Shown: piece after piece, positions 1 through 7,007 of the stretch
Layout of the letters: the number at the start of each line of letters is the position of its first letter
Position numbering within the stretch: the first letter of the stretch is position 1
Origin: Agreia bicolorata
Lineage (GTDB): Bacteria; Actinomycetota; Actinomycetes; Actinomycetales; Microbacteriaceae
NCBI RefSeq assembly: GCF_000938265.1
Contig: NZ_JYFC01000001.1
Coordinates: 186,001-250,000 of the forward strand
DNA length: 64,000 nucleotides
Direction: 5' to 3'
Made by a program: the position numbers and the translations under genes
The notes under the pieces: model-generated
Databases searched by the model: none
Told to the model about the DNA's origin: nothing
Seen by the model: the letters and a program-made list of their open reading frames with translations, nothing else

Positions 1-79
1 GCAGATCGACGGCGATCTGCTCGTGGAACGGGCGGTACTTGTGGATCGGCATCGCCGACGCTGTTTGATTGTTCTTCAC
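1..79 (-). CDS. leuA: 2-isopropylmalate synthase, N-terminal 26 residues (partial)
   Basis: Only the first 26 codons are inside the window. The enzyme condenses acetyl-CoA with 2-oxoisovalerate, the first committed step of leucine synthesis. The visible peptide contains MPIHKYRPFHEQIAVDL, the conserved N-terminus of actinobacterial LeuA. The start is a GTG at 79-77. A strong ribosome site (AGAGGAA) lies 7 bases upstream; an in-frame ATG nine codons later is less likely because it lacks such a site. Upstream on the same strand sits a leucine-rich leader peptide with a stable stem, so leucine-dependent regulation through the leader is likely. Confidence 0.85.
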   Translation of the reverse strand, partial: MKNNQTASAMPIHKYRPFHEQIAVDL

Positions 80-126
80 GGTCTTGTTCCTCTACTGCTC
101 TTCAGATGGTCAGCCAATGGCGAACT

Positions 127-164
127 CCGCGACGAGGAAGGCCTGAGACTAGGACTCGTCGCGG
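127..164 (-). promoter_or_regulatory. leuA leader stem-loop, candidate attenuator element
   Basis: A perfect 10-bp inverted repeat (127-136 with 155-164) encloses an 18-base loop. The upstream arm overlaps codons 10-13 of the leader peptide and the leader stop codon is in the loop. A ribosome stalled on the Leu codons just upstream could stop this stem from forming. No T-run follows, so it is not a plain intrinsic terminator. It may act through an alternative fold or Rho. Confidence 0.6.
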
Positions 165-193
165 CAGCTAAGAAGGAGCAGACCGAACAGCAT
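149..193 (-). CDS. leuA leader peptide (14 aa)
   Basis: This short frame reads MLFGLLLLSCRDES and ends in TAG. Five of its 14 residues are Leu, four of them consecutive (CTG CTC CTT CTT). It lies on the leuA strand, 69 bases before the leuA start. Its ATG follows a TANNNT -10 box by exactly six bases, the leaderless arrangement used by many genes here, so it is probably translated from the first base of the leuA transcript. Ribosome stalling at the Leu run when leucine is short would couple leucyl-tRNA level to folding of the stem at 127-164. Leucine leader peptides upstream of leuA are known in other actinobacteria. This copy is assigned from sequence only. Confidence 0.75.
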   Translation of the reverse strand: MLFGLLLLSCRDES

Positions 194-199
194 CTTGCA

Positions 200-205
200 A
201 CGGTA
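200..205 (-). promoter_or_regulatory. -10 box of the leuA leader transcript (TACCGT)
   Basis: TACCGT on the minus strand is followed by six bases and the leader-peptide ATG. The transcript is predicted to begin at that ATG. Confidence 0.6.
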
Positions 206-263
206 GCACCGATTCCTCGACGTAACGATGCGTCACAGTGGGTTCTTTGCACCGTCTGCCGTC

Positions 264-269
264 TAGCGT
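264..269 (+). promoter_or_regulatory. -10 box (TAGCGT) of the thioredoxin gene, leaderless
   Basis: TAGCGT, six bases, then the ATG at 276. Transcription should begin at or next to the A of the start codon. No ribosome site is visible upstream. Confidence 0.6.
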
Positions 270-275
270 CGCGAT

Positions 276-746
276 ATGGATGTTGTCTGGACCTGGGCGG
301 CCGTGGGAGCTCTGGTTCTCGTGACGTCGATCGGAGGCCTCCTCTGGCGACGCCGTCAGGGGCGGGTGGTCTCCGACCGTGCGGTGCACCGCGTATCCGC
401 GGGCGACCTCACGGTGGATTCCGCATCGCCCGCCCTGTTGGGAACCGACGTGACGCTGGTTCAGTTCTCCACGGAGTTCTGCGGGCAATGCCCGGCGACC
501 CGCCGCCTCCTCTCTGGCCTGGCGAACGACGAACCCCACTCGGCGATCCGTCACATCGACATCGACCTCACCCACCGGCCGGATCTGGCGACCAAGTACC
601 GCGTGCTCCAGACACCGACCACCCTCGTCCTCGACGGAGAAGGACGGGTTCGCGCTCGCATCGGCGGGCCGCCCCGCCGACCGGAACTCGTCGACCTGCT
701 CGAGCGCATCCAGAAGGAGAACCATGACCGTGCAGTCAGCCGATGA
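276..746 (+). CDS. Membrane-anchored thioredoxin-like protein
   Basis: A 156-residue protein with one N-terminal membrane segment (about residues 5-25), a basic stretch, and then a thioredoxin fold carrying the active-site pair CGQC (about residues 69-72) and a cis-Pro TPTT motif near residue 115. It probably carries out dithiol/disulfide exchange, with the thioredoxin domain after the single anchor. The next gene overlaps it by 23 bases and encodes a DUF4395 membrane protein with its own CxxC. This pairing suggests electron passage between the two, an inference. The start is fixed by the leaderless promoter. The exact substrate is unknown. Confidence 0.8.
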   Translation: MDVVWTWAAVGALVLVTSIGGLLWRRRQGRVVSDRAVHRVSAGDLTVDSASPALLGTDVTLVQFSTEFCGQCPATRRLLSGLANDEPHSAIRHIDIDLTHRPDLATKYRVLQTPTTLVLDGEGRVRARIGGPPRRPELVDLLERIQKENHDRAVSR

Positions 747-1239
747 ATCCCTGTCACCCCAGGTGCCAAAAGACGGAATCGACCCGCGTGGGCCGCGCTT
801 CGGCGCGGCGATCACGGCCACGCTGCTTCTGTTCGTCATCCTCCTGGCCATGCCAGGGGCATCCCGGCCACCCGTCGAGCCCTGGGAGCGCGCCACCCAA
901 CCGGCGTTCCTGCTGCTGACCGGAATCGTCGTGCTCTTCTCCTGGGGCGCGGCCGCTGGCGTAGCCCGACATCCTTATGGCGTGCTCTTCGGTCGAGTGA
1001 TCCGTCCACGACTCGCGCCGCCCGCGGAACGCGAAGACCCGCGTCCACCTCGCTTCGCACAACTCATCGGACTGATTGTCACCGGCCTTGGTCTCGTTCT
1101 CGCGCTCGCGGGCGTGCCCTTCGCGCTTGTCACCGGTGCCGCGCTCGCCTTCGTCGCGGCATTCCTCAACTCGGTCTTCGGCCTCTGCATCGGCTGCCAG
1201 CTCTATCTTCTCCTTGTGAGAAGCCGCGTCCTGACCTGA
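724..1239 (+). CDS. DUF4395 family membrane protein
   Basis: A 171-residue protein with four likely membrane segments (about residues 25-45, 60-80, 110-130, 135-165). The family signature FGLCIGCQLY is at the end of the last segment and gives a conserved CxxC pair at the membrane face. The gene starts inside the upstream thioredoxin gene, with the ribosome site AAGGAG just before the ATG, so the two are translationally coupled. DUF4395 proteins often neighbour thioredoxin-fold genes in actinobacteria. A role as redox partner is inferred and no reaction is established. Confidence 0.75.
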   Translation: MTVQSADESLSPQVPKDGIDPRGPRFGAAITATLLLFVILLAMPGASRPPVEPWERATQPAFLLLTGIVVLFSWGAAAGVARHPYGVLFGRVIRPRLAPPAEREDPRPPRFAQLIGLIVTGLGLVLALAGVPFALVTGAALAFVAAFLNSVFGLCIGCQLYLLLVRSRVLT

Positions 1240-1286
1240 GTCCGATCGGAGCGACGACGGTTACGCTGGAACAAAGGGGAGGCCGA

Positions 1287-2207
1287 ATGCCTGAACAGCA
1301 GACCATCGTCATCGCCGGCGCATCCGGCATGATCGGCACCGAACTGACCCGGCAACTCGAGGATGCCGGGCATCTCGTGATCCGGCTCGTTCGTCGTCCC
1401 ACGCACCACCCGAAAGAACGCCAATGGGATCCAGAGGTGTCGTGGTTGAACATCGCCACGGTCGACGCTGCCGATGTCATCGTGAACCTGTCGGGGGCAT
1501 CCATATCCCGCCTGCCGTGGACGCTGCCGTACAAGAAGCAGATCCTGTCGTCTCGAGTCCAGGCGACAAGCACCATCACGGCGGCCATCGCCAAGTCGTC
1601 CTCTCCACCTCACACACTGGTGAACGGCTCGGCCGTGGGATTCTACGGAGATCGACCGGGCGAGATACTGACCGAAACGTCAGCTCAGGGCGATGGCTTT
1701 CTCCCCAAGGTCGTGGAGGCATGGGAACGCGCGGCCGCCAAGGCTTCGCCGACCACACGCGTGGTGATGGCCAGAACAGGCCTTGTTCTCGGCAATGGCG
1801 GAGCGCTGAAGCCGCTGGAGATTCTGGCTCGCCTGGGAGTGGCCGGCCCACTCGGCTCCGGCACGCAGATCTGGCCGTGGATCAGCCTCCACGACGAGGC
1901 GGCCGCGATCGCTCACCTTGCACTCCGCTCGTCGCTGACAGGGCCCGTGAATCTCGCCGCCCCTCGTCCGGTGACGGCGACAGAACTCTCCGAGACTCTC
2001 GCCCGCTCACTCAACAGACCGTTCTGGCTGCCTGCTCCGAGCTGGGCTATCAAGGCGGCTCTGGCCGACGCCGGCAAGGAGCTGCTGCTGTCAGACCAGA
2101 ATGTGTCGTCGCAGCTGCTTGTCGCCGACGGTTTCGCGTTCCGCGACGAGAACGTCGATGACGCTCTCAGCGCTGCCCTGTCTGCGCCTCACAGCGCGGC
2201 TCGCTGA
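1287..2207 (+). CDS. TIGR01777 family (YfcH-like) NAD(P)-binding protein
   Basis: A 306-residue SDR-type epimerase-like protein. A nucleotide-binding GASGMIG motif lies at residues 11-17, and the C-terminal third has the DUF1731 shape typical of the TIGR01777 group (YfcH, SDR39U1). The substrate is unknown for the family. The ATG is preceded by AGGGGAGG at a good distance, and TACGCT at 1262-1267 may be the -10 box, giving a short leader. A second member of the same family is at 40720-41730. It is monocistronic and ends six bases from the convergent TPR-like gene. Confidence 0.8.
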   Translation: MPEQQTIVIAGASGMIGTELTRQLEDAGHLVIRLVRRPTHHPKERQWDPEVSWLNIATVDAADVIVNLSGASISRLPWTLPYKKQILSSRVQATSTITAAIAKSSSPPHTLVNGSAVGFYGDRPGEILTETSAQGDGFLPKVVEAWERAAAKASPTTRVVMARTGLVLGNGGALKPLEILARLGVAGPLGSGTQIWPWISLHDEAAAIAHLALRSSLTGPVNLAAPRPVTATELSETLARSLNRPFWLPAPSWAIKAALADAGKELLLSDQNVSSQLLVADGFAFRDENVDDALSAALSAPHSAAR

Positions 2208-2213
2208 CAGCCG

Positions 2214-2657
2214 CTAAGCGGTCTGCCTGTTCAGGGCGATCGCACGGCGCAGCGCTGCGCGCGCACGGCGACGATCGCCGCTGGCGTCGTAAGCGAGGCC
2301 GAGTCTGAACCAGGCGCGCCAACTTTCGGGAGCGGCATCGACGTCGGCCCGATATTGATCGAACTCGGCATCGGCCGACGCCCTGTCGGGCCGACCGCTG
2401 GGCCTCTTGGGAAGGTCGTCTTCGGGAAGAGCATGCTCCGCCTCGAGGTGTTTGACCAGACGTTCGGTGCGGATGCCGAAGAGCAGCTCTCGCATCAGCG
2501 CCCAGGCGGCGATCAGCGGCAGAACGACGAGTGCGACTCCCAGTCCGATGGCGATCGGCTCCCCCGTTGCTACAAGACGCACGGATCGATCGACGACGAG
2601 AATCAGGTAGAGCGCCAGGAGCACGGCCATCGACCATGCAGCGATGCGGCCTTTCAC
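2214..2657 (-). CDS. Small membrane protein with C-terminal TPR-like repeat
   Basis: About 147 residues from the GTG at 2657. Two N-terminal membrane helices (about residues 8-28 and 38-60) are followed by a charged linker and one helical repeat near the C-terminus, which resembles a single TPR unit (WRAWFRLGLAYDASGD). It lies directly downstream of dapB on the same strand, about 34 bases apart, and is probably cotranscribed. The start is uncertain: an ATG ten codons later is possible and no clear ribosome site was found. No function can be assigned. Confidence 0.6.
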   Translation of the reverse strand: MKGRIAAWSMAVLLALYLILVVDRSVRLVATGEPIAIGLGVALVVLPLIAAWALMRELLFGIRTERLVKHLEAEHALPEDDLPKRPSGRPDRASADAEFDQYRADVDAAPESWRAWFRLGLAYDASGDRRRARAALRRAIALNRQTA

Positions 2658-2691
2658 TGCGTCACTCGCGCGCTGAGGCGGTCGGGGCGGC

Positions 2692-3441
2692 TCATCGCTC
2701 GCCCGAGCCCGCGTTGAGGTCGATGAGCTTGTCGAGTCCGACGATGACGCCCCTTGCCTGCGTTGCGGCCCGCAGGGCGATCGCGATGCCCGCCTCGTAT
2801 GCGCTGGGCGCCAGAGTGTCGTGGCTGATGGTGAGCACCTCACCGACTCCGCCGAGAATCACGTCCTGCTTGGCGACGACGCCCTGCAGGCGCAAACTGT
2901 GGATGGGAACGCTCGCCGCCTGCTGCCCTCTGGCTCGCTGATCGGTATGGGGAGCCGAAACCGGTCCGAGTGCTCCGCGCGACGCAGCGATGAGTTCCGC
3001 TGTTCTGACGGATGTTCCCGATGGGGAGTCGATCTTGGTGGCATGGTGCGCCTCGACGATCTCTATCGAGTCATAGAACCGCGCCGCCATCGCCGCGAAC
3101 GAGCTCGCGAGCACTGAACCGACAGAGAAGTTCGGAATGATCACCGCGCCGAGTTCGGGACTGTCGACCAGGCGACGCTCCAGAACCCTGATGCGATCGG
3201 CCGACCACCCGGACGTTCCGACGAGCACGGGAATGTCATTCGACAGCGCAAAGTCCACGATGGAATGCGACACCGCAGGGATCGTGACGTCGACCGTGAG
3301 GTCGGCCCCGATCATCGCGGACAGGTCTCCTGACGACCCGATCTGTGCGAAGAGCTCGAAGCCCTCCGTCTCTTCGACGATTCGCGAGAAGAGCTGCCCC
3401 ATGCGGCCGGACGCGCCGACGACGGCGACCTTCGTAGTCAT
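2692..3441 (-). CDS. dapB: 4-hydroxy-tetrahydrodipicolinate reductase
   Basis: A 249-residue enzyme that reduces the dapA product with NAD(P)H on the lysine/diaminopimelate pathway. The nucleotide-binding motif GASGRMG is at residues 9-15. The family signature EAHHATKIDSPSGT at about 130-143 carries the catalytic His and Lys. Length is normal for the family. The ATG follows a TAGATT box by six bases, so the mRNA is predicted leaderless. The promoter lies back to back with that of the acetyltransferase at 3486, in a 44-base intergenic region. Confidence 0.95.
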   Translation of the reverse strand: MTTKVAVVGASGRMGQLFSRIVEETEGFELFAQIGSSGDLSAMIGADLTVDVTIPAVSHSIVDFALSNDIPVLVGTSGWSADRIRVLERRLVDSPELGAVIIPNFSVGSVLASSFAAMAARFYDSIEIVEAHHATKIDSPSGTSVRTAELIAASRGALGPVSAPHTDQRARGQQAASVPIHSLRLQGVVAKQDVILGGVGEVLTISHDTLAPSAYEAGIAIALRAATQARGVIVGLDKLIDLNAGSGER

Positions 3442-3447
3442 GGCACC

Positions 3448-3453
3448 AATCTA
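3448..3453 (-). promoter_or_regulatory. -10 box (TAGATT) of dapB, leaderless
   Basis: TAGATT on the minus strand, six bases, then the dapB ATG. Its expected -35 region coincides with the divergent -10 box at 3474-3479. Confidence 0.6.
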
Positions 3454-3473
3454 CCAAGGCCGATCTCCTCGCT

Positions 3474-3479
3474 TACCCT
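3474..3479 (+). promoter_or_regulatory. -10 box (TACCCT) of the acetyltransferase gene, leaderless
   Basis: TACCCT, six bases, then the ATG at 3486. It is about 20 bases from the divergent dapB -10 box, so the two core promoters interlock. Confidence 0.6.
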
Positions 3480-3485
3480 TGACCC

Positions 3486-3965
3486 ATGGATATCCGCGAG
3501 GCTCGCACGGATTCGCCCGACGCTCACAGACTGCTGACCGACTACTTCACGTGGCGGGCCGGCGAATTCCCTCCAGCGCAGGGGGCGTACACGATCACGT
3601 ACCCCGACCCGAGCGCTTTCGTCACGCCGGATGGCTCGTTTCTTGTCGCAGTCGACGACGAGCCCGTCGGATGCGGCGGCATTCGACGAATCACCCCCGA
3701 TGAGGCGGGGCGCGGGCGATTCGAGGTCAAGCATCTGTGGTTGGCCCCGAGGAGCCGTGGCCGGGGCCTTGCTGCGGCGATGATGGACGAACTCGAGTCG
3801 CGGGCGCGACAGTTCGGAGCAGATGTGATGGTGCTCGACACCCACCACACGCTCACGGGCGCGGCGCGCCTGTATGCCAAGCGCGGGTATCTGCCCGTGG
3901 ATGCGTACAACCAGAATCCGAATGCAACGGTCTGGTACGCGAAGGATCTGAGCGTTCCGGTCTAG
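3486..3965 (+). CDS. GNAT family N-acetyltransferase
   Basis: A 159-residue GNAT protein. The acetyl-CoA pyrophosphate loop appears as LAPRSRGRGLAAAMMDELE (about residues 86-104), followed by the usual LDTHHTLTGAARLYAKRGY segment near the C-terminus. The acceptor is unknown. The leaderless promoter fixes the ATG. It ends 16 bases from the convergent phosphatase gene and appears monocistronic. Confidence 0.85.
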   Translation: MDIREARTDSPDAHRLLTDYFTWRAGEFPPAQGAYTITYPDPSAFVTPDGSFLVAVDDEPVGCGGIRRITPDEAGRGRFEVKHLWLAPRSRGRGLAAAMMDELESRARQFGADVMVLDTHHTLTGAARLYAKRGYLPVDAYNQNPNATVWYAKDLSVPV

Positions 3966-3981
3966 GAATGCGAACGCTGGA

Positions 3982-4584
3982 TCAGTACGGCTGGGCTTCT
4001 GGCAGGCCGGTGCGCAGCTCGACCGGCAGATGACCCAGGTCGTTGTGCGAGACGAGTTCCGGGAGTCTTCCCGCCTTGACGTTGATGATGGTGAGTCCGC
4101 AGTTGGCCTGGTTCACACCCACCCAGCGCCAATCCGGCGCACCCATCGCTTCTCTCACGAGCCATCCGATGACGAAGTTATGCGTGATCAGGAGGTCGTT
4201 CGTCGTCTCGCGCGTCGGTGACAGGAACTCCGCCACGGCATCGGCCATCTGAGCCCTGCCCGCGTCGACCTGCTCGATCGTCACCGAGTTGAAGAACGGC
4301 TGGAACGAATGCGGCATCTGAGGTGAGTAGCCCGTGGGAACGCAGTCGAAAAGTAGCGCGGTGGGCTCCGGCTGCAAAGCCGGCAGATGGGCGGCCATGA
4401 TGGTGGCCGTGTCCTCGGCGCGTTGCAGGGGCGAGTGCCAGACGTTCGTGAACGGCACGCCACCGAGGCGCTCCGCAACGAGTCGCGCCTGGCGCTGACC
4501 GCGCGGCGACAGCGGTCCGTCGTCCATTCCGTATTCGGCATCCTGCTGCTCGCCATGTCGAACCAGATACAGCGTGCGGGTCAC
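3982..4584 (-). CDS. Histidine phosphatase family protein
   Basis: A 200-residue phosphoglycerate mutase-like phosphatase. The catalytic RHG is at residues 9-11, a second conserved Arg/His patch follows (VWHSPLQRAEDTA, about 48-60), and the distal His is in LLITHNFVIGWLV (about 131-143). The substrate is unknown. The GTG start overlaps the stop of the upstream M16 peptidase (GTGA), so the two genes are translationally coupled. Confidence 0.85.
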   Translation of the reverse strand: MTRTLYLVRHGEQQDAEYGMDDGPLSPRGQRQARLVAERLGGVPFTNVWHSPLQRAEDTATIMAAHLPALQPEPTALLFDCVPTGYSPQMPHSFQPFFNSVTIEQVDAGRAQMADAVAEFLSPTRETTNDLLITHNFVIGWLVREAMGAPDWRWVGVNQANCGLTIINVKAGRLPELVSHNDLGHLPVELRTGLPEAQPY

Positions 4585-5978
4585 GATGTAGCCCCCGCCA
4601 GAGTCACGCCGAGCCTGTCGAACGCGTTCTCCGAGATGGCGCCGACGGCCGAGATCGAGATCGGGCGGGCGGCGAGCTCACGGGCGAGCTCCTGCACATC
4701 GTGAGGCGTAACGCGGTCGAGACGACGCAGAGCCTCGTCGAGATCGACGAACTCGCCCTGCGTGATCTCCGCGCGCCCGAGCCGCGACATCCGGGTGTCG
4801 GAGTCTTCGAGGGCCAGGGCGGCCGAGCCCGACAACTGGCCGTGCGCCCGGCGCAGCTCGTCGTCGGTGATGCCGTCGTCTGCGAGCAGATGAAGCTGTT
4901 CGATCATCAACTCGGCGACATCGCCCACCCGCGCCGGCGTGCATCCGGCGTTCATGCCGAAGAGCCCGGCGTCGGAGTACGAAGGAGCGAACGAGTAGAC
5001 AGAGTAGGCGAGGCCCCGCTTCTCACGGATCTCTTGAAAGAGTCTCGAAGACATGCCTCCACCGAAGACCGATCCGAGCACGCTGAGTGCCGAGCGGCGT
5101 TCGTCGTTGGCCGTGAATCCGGCGGTTCCCACGATCAGGCTCGCCTGCTCATTGGGACGCTGCACCACGACCAGGGGCGCTCCCCTGTGGATCTCGACGC
5201 CGGCGGATTCTCGTCGCGCAACAGGGTCAGCCGCGCGCTCCAGGTTCCAACCCGCAGCTGCCAGTGCAGCCGTGACCCGCGCGACGAGCTCGTCGTGGTC
5301 GACTGCGCCCGCCGCGGTGATCACCAGATCTTGCGGGCGATAGTTCTCGAGGTAGTGCTGCCAGACGGCATCGCGGGTGACCTCACGGATCGTCTCAGCG
5401 CTGCCACCCACAGGACGTCCGAGGGGATGGTCACCGAGAACCGCTTCAAAGAACCGCTCGCCCGCGACATCGGACGGATCGTCCGATGCCTCGGCCAGTT
5501 CTTCGAGAATGACACCGCGCTCGGTCTCGAACTCGCCTCGCTCGATCAACGACGATGTCAACATGTCGGCGATGACATCGACCGCCATGGGCAGGTCTTT
5601 GTCTCGGACCTTGGCGTAGTAGCAGGTGTATTCCTTGCTCGTCGCTGCGTTGTGTTCGCCGCCGACAGCATCGAAGGCCACCGCGATATCGAGGGCCGAC
5701 CTCGTCGGCGTTCCCTTGAAGAGAAGGTGTTCCAGAAAGTGCGTCGAGCCGTAGCGCGAAGGAAGAGCGGGGGCCGCCGGCGTAGCCAGCACAGTGCCGA
5801 GCTCGTCTCGAGAGCCGACTGCGACCCAATAGCCAACCGTGGCGCTCTGCGCCCCGGGCATCTTCTCAGTGAGGATGCGCACCCCCGACGGAAGGATCGT
5901 GCGGCGGACCAGAGATCCGCCGGAGGCTTCGACGTGGAGTTCGGACAGATTCAGGGGTAGGGGCACGGCATTGTTCAT
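4581..5978 (-). CDS. M16 family zinc metallopeptidase
   Basis: A 465-residue member of the pitrilysin/processing-peptidase family, taking the ATG at 5978 as start. The inverted zinc motif HxxEH is at residues 80-84 (HFLEH), and the distal metal-ligand region (ERGVILEELAEASDD) lies about 80 residues later. The C-terminal half is the catalytically inert second M16 domain. Just before HxxEH there is an unusual Ala/Pro-rich insertion (about residues 61-75) where most homologues go straight from the GSRDE motif. A TAGGCT box ends eight bases before the ATG, suggesting an almost leaderless mRNA. It is coupled to the phosphatase downstream. Confidence 0.85.
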   Translation of the reverse strand: MNNAVPLPLNLSELHVEASGGSLVRRTILPSGVRILTEKMPGAQSATVGYWVAVGSRDELGTVLATPAAPALPSRYGSTHFLEHLLFKGTPTRSALDIAVAFDAVGGEHNAATSKEYTCYYAKVRDKDLPMAVDVIADMLTSSLIERGEFETERGVILEELAEASDDPSDVAGERFFEAVLGDHPLGRPVGGSAETIREVTRDAVWQHYLENYRPQDLVITAAGAVDHDELVARVTAALAAAGWNLERAADPVARRESAGVEIHRGAPLVVVQRPNEQASLIVGTAGFTANDERRSALSVLGSVFGGGMSSRLFQEIREKRGLAYSVYSFAPSYSDAGLFGMNAGCTPARVGDVAELMIEQLHLLADDGITDDELRRAHGQLSGSAALALEDSDTRMSRLGRAEITQGEFVDLDEALRRLDRVTPHDVQELARELAARPISISAVGAISENAFDRLGVTLAGATS

Positions 5979-5994
5979 CGCGCCCCAGCCTATG

Positions 5995-6927
5995 TCACTC
6001 CGACGCGCGATCGAGGGCCGCGAGCTGGTGAGGCTCGAGAACCAGATCGGCGGATGCGACGAGCTCGGCGACCTGTTCGGCCGACGCCGCGCGCACCACG
6101 GGAGCGATGACGCTCGGTTTCGAACGCACCCACGCGAGAGCACACGCGCCGAGTGATGCGTTCTGCTCGGCCGCCACCAGCTCCAGTGCTTTCAGCACCC
6201 GGAATCCATCACGACCGACGTGCTTGCTCGCGTCGGTGAACATGATCGACTCGGGCGCATCTGCTCGCACGCGGTACTCGCCGGTCAGAAAGCCGTTTGC
6301 CAGCGGCAGCCGGGCGAAGATCCCGATTTTGAGCGCTCTGATGGCGGGCAGGAGGTCGTTCTCAACGGGCCGCCGTGCCATGAGGCTGTATGGACTGAAG
6401 ACTGCCCTGAAGCGAGGCAGAGCTTTCTCATCGGCGATCTGACGAGCCTGCATGAGGCGGGCTCCTGAATACGACGACGCGGCCAGCGCACGGATCTTGC
6501 CGCTCTCGATCAGGGTGCCCGCGGCTTCCAGGCTCTCCTCTAGTGGAGTTTGGGGATGGTCACCATCGAACGAGAGCAGATCGAGATGGTCGGTCTGAAG
6601 ACGATCGAGGCATGCCTCAGTCGCTGAGATGATGCCCCGCGCGGACAGGCCGGGCGCATCCGGATGCCGACCGATCTTCGTCGCGAGGATGACTCGAGAG
6701 CGCGCTTTTCTGCTGTGTACCCAATTGCCGATCATGACCTCGCTGCGACCGCCCGCGTAATGATCGGCGGTGGAGATGAGCCGGCCCCCTGCGGCATAAA
6801 ACGCGTCGAGGGCCTCAGCCGTGGCAGAGACGCCAGAGGCCCATCCGAAGACGTTTCCGTCGATCGCGAGGCGGAATCGGGCGGGCGGAAAGCCCGCGCT
6901 GCTGCTGGCGTCGTCGTTCGGCGTCAT
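5995..6927 (-). CDS. Aldo/keto reductase
   Basis: A 310-residue TIM-barrel oxidoreductase, probably NADPH-dependent. The active-site Tyr is in STADHYAGGRSE (about residues 55-66), the catalytic Lys in ILATKIG (about 79-85), and the C-terminal cofactor region includes SKPSVIAPVVRAAS. Substrate unknown. The ATG follows TACACT by six bases. The next gene downstream on the strand, the M16 peptidase, begins 16 bases later and may be partly cotranscribed. Confidence 0.85.
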   Translation of the reverse strand: MTPNDDASSSAGFPPARFRLAIDGNVFGWASGVSATAEALDAFYAAGGRLISTADHYAGGRSEVMIGNWVHSRKARSRVILATKIGRHPDAPGLSARGIISATEACLDRLQTDHLDLLSFDGDHPQTPLEESLEAAGTLIESGKIRALAASSYSGARLMQARQIADEKALPRFRAVFSPYSLMARRPVENDLLPAIRALKIGIFARLPLANGFLTGEYRVRADAPESIMFTDASKHVGRDGFRVLKALELVAAEQNASLGACALAWVRSKPSVIAPVVRAASAEQVAELVASADLVLEPHQLAALDRASE

Positions 6928-6933
6928 GAGGGC

Positions 6934-6939
6934 AGTGTA
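6934..6939 (-). promoter_or_regulatory. -10 box (TACACT) of the aldo/keto reductase gene, leaderless
   Basis: TACACT on the minus strand, six bases, then the ATG at 6927. Confidence 0.6.
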
Positions 6940-6961
6940 GTTGCGAGAGGGAAGAAATGAC

Positions 6962-6996
6962 GAAGGCCCGCCCCACCTTCAGTGGGACGGGCCTTC
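6962..6996 (-). terminator. Intrinsic terminator of pnp
   Basis: A 35-base hairpin 11 bases after the pnp stop. The arms GAAGGCCCG and CGGGCCTTC continue through one G-U pair into CCCAC/GTGGG around a five-base loop. A T-rich tail follows on the minus strand. Confidence 0.75.
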
Positions 6997-7007
6997 ATTA
7001 AGGGCGA

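Noticed and set aside
23-727. A 234-residue frame over the leuA leader and thioredoxin
   Set aside because: It overlaps the clear thioredoxin gene in another frame and has a shadow-like Arg/Pro-rich sequence.
4581-6143. Extended M16 peptidase starting at 6143
   Set aside because: The extra 55 residues lie inside the aldo/keto reductase gene and look like shadow sequence. The ATG at 5978 fits the family.
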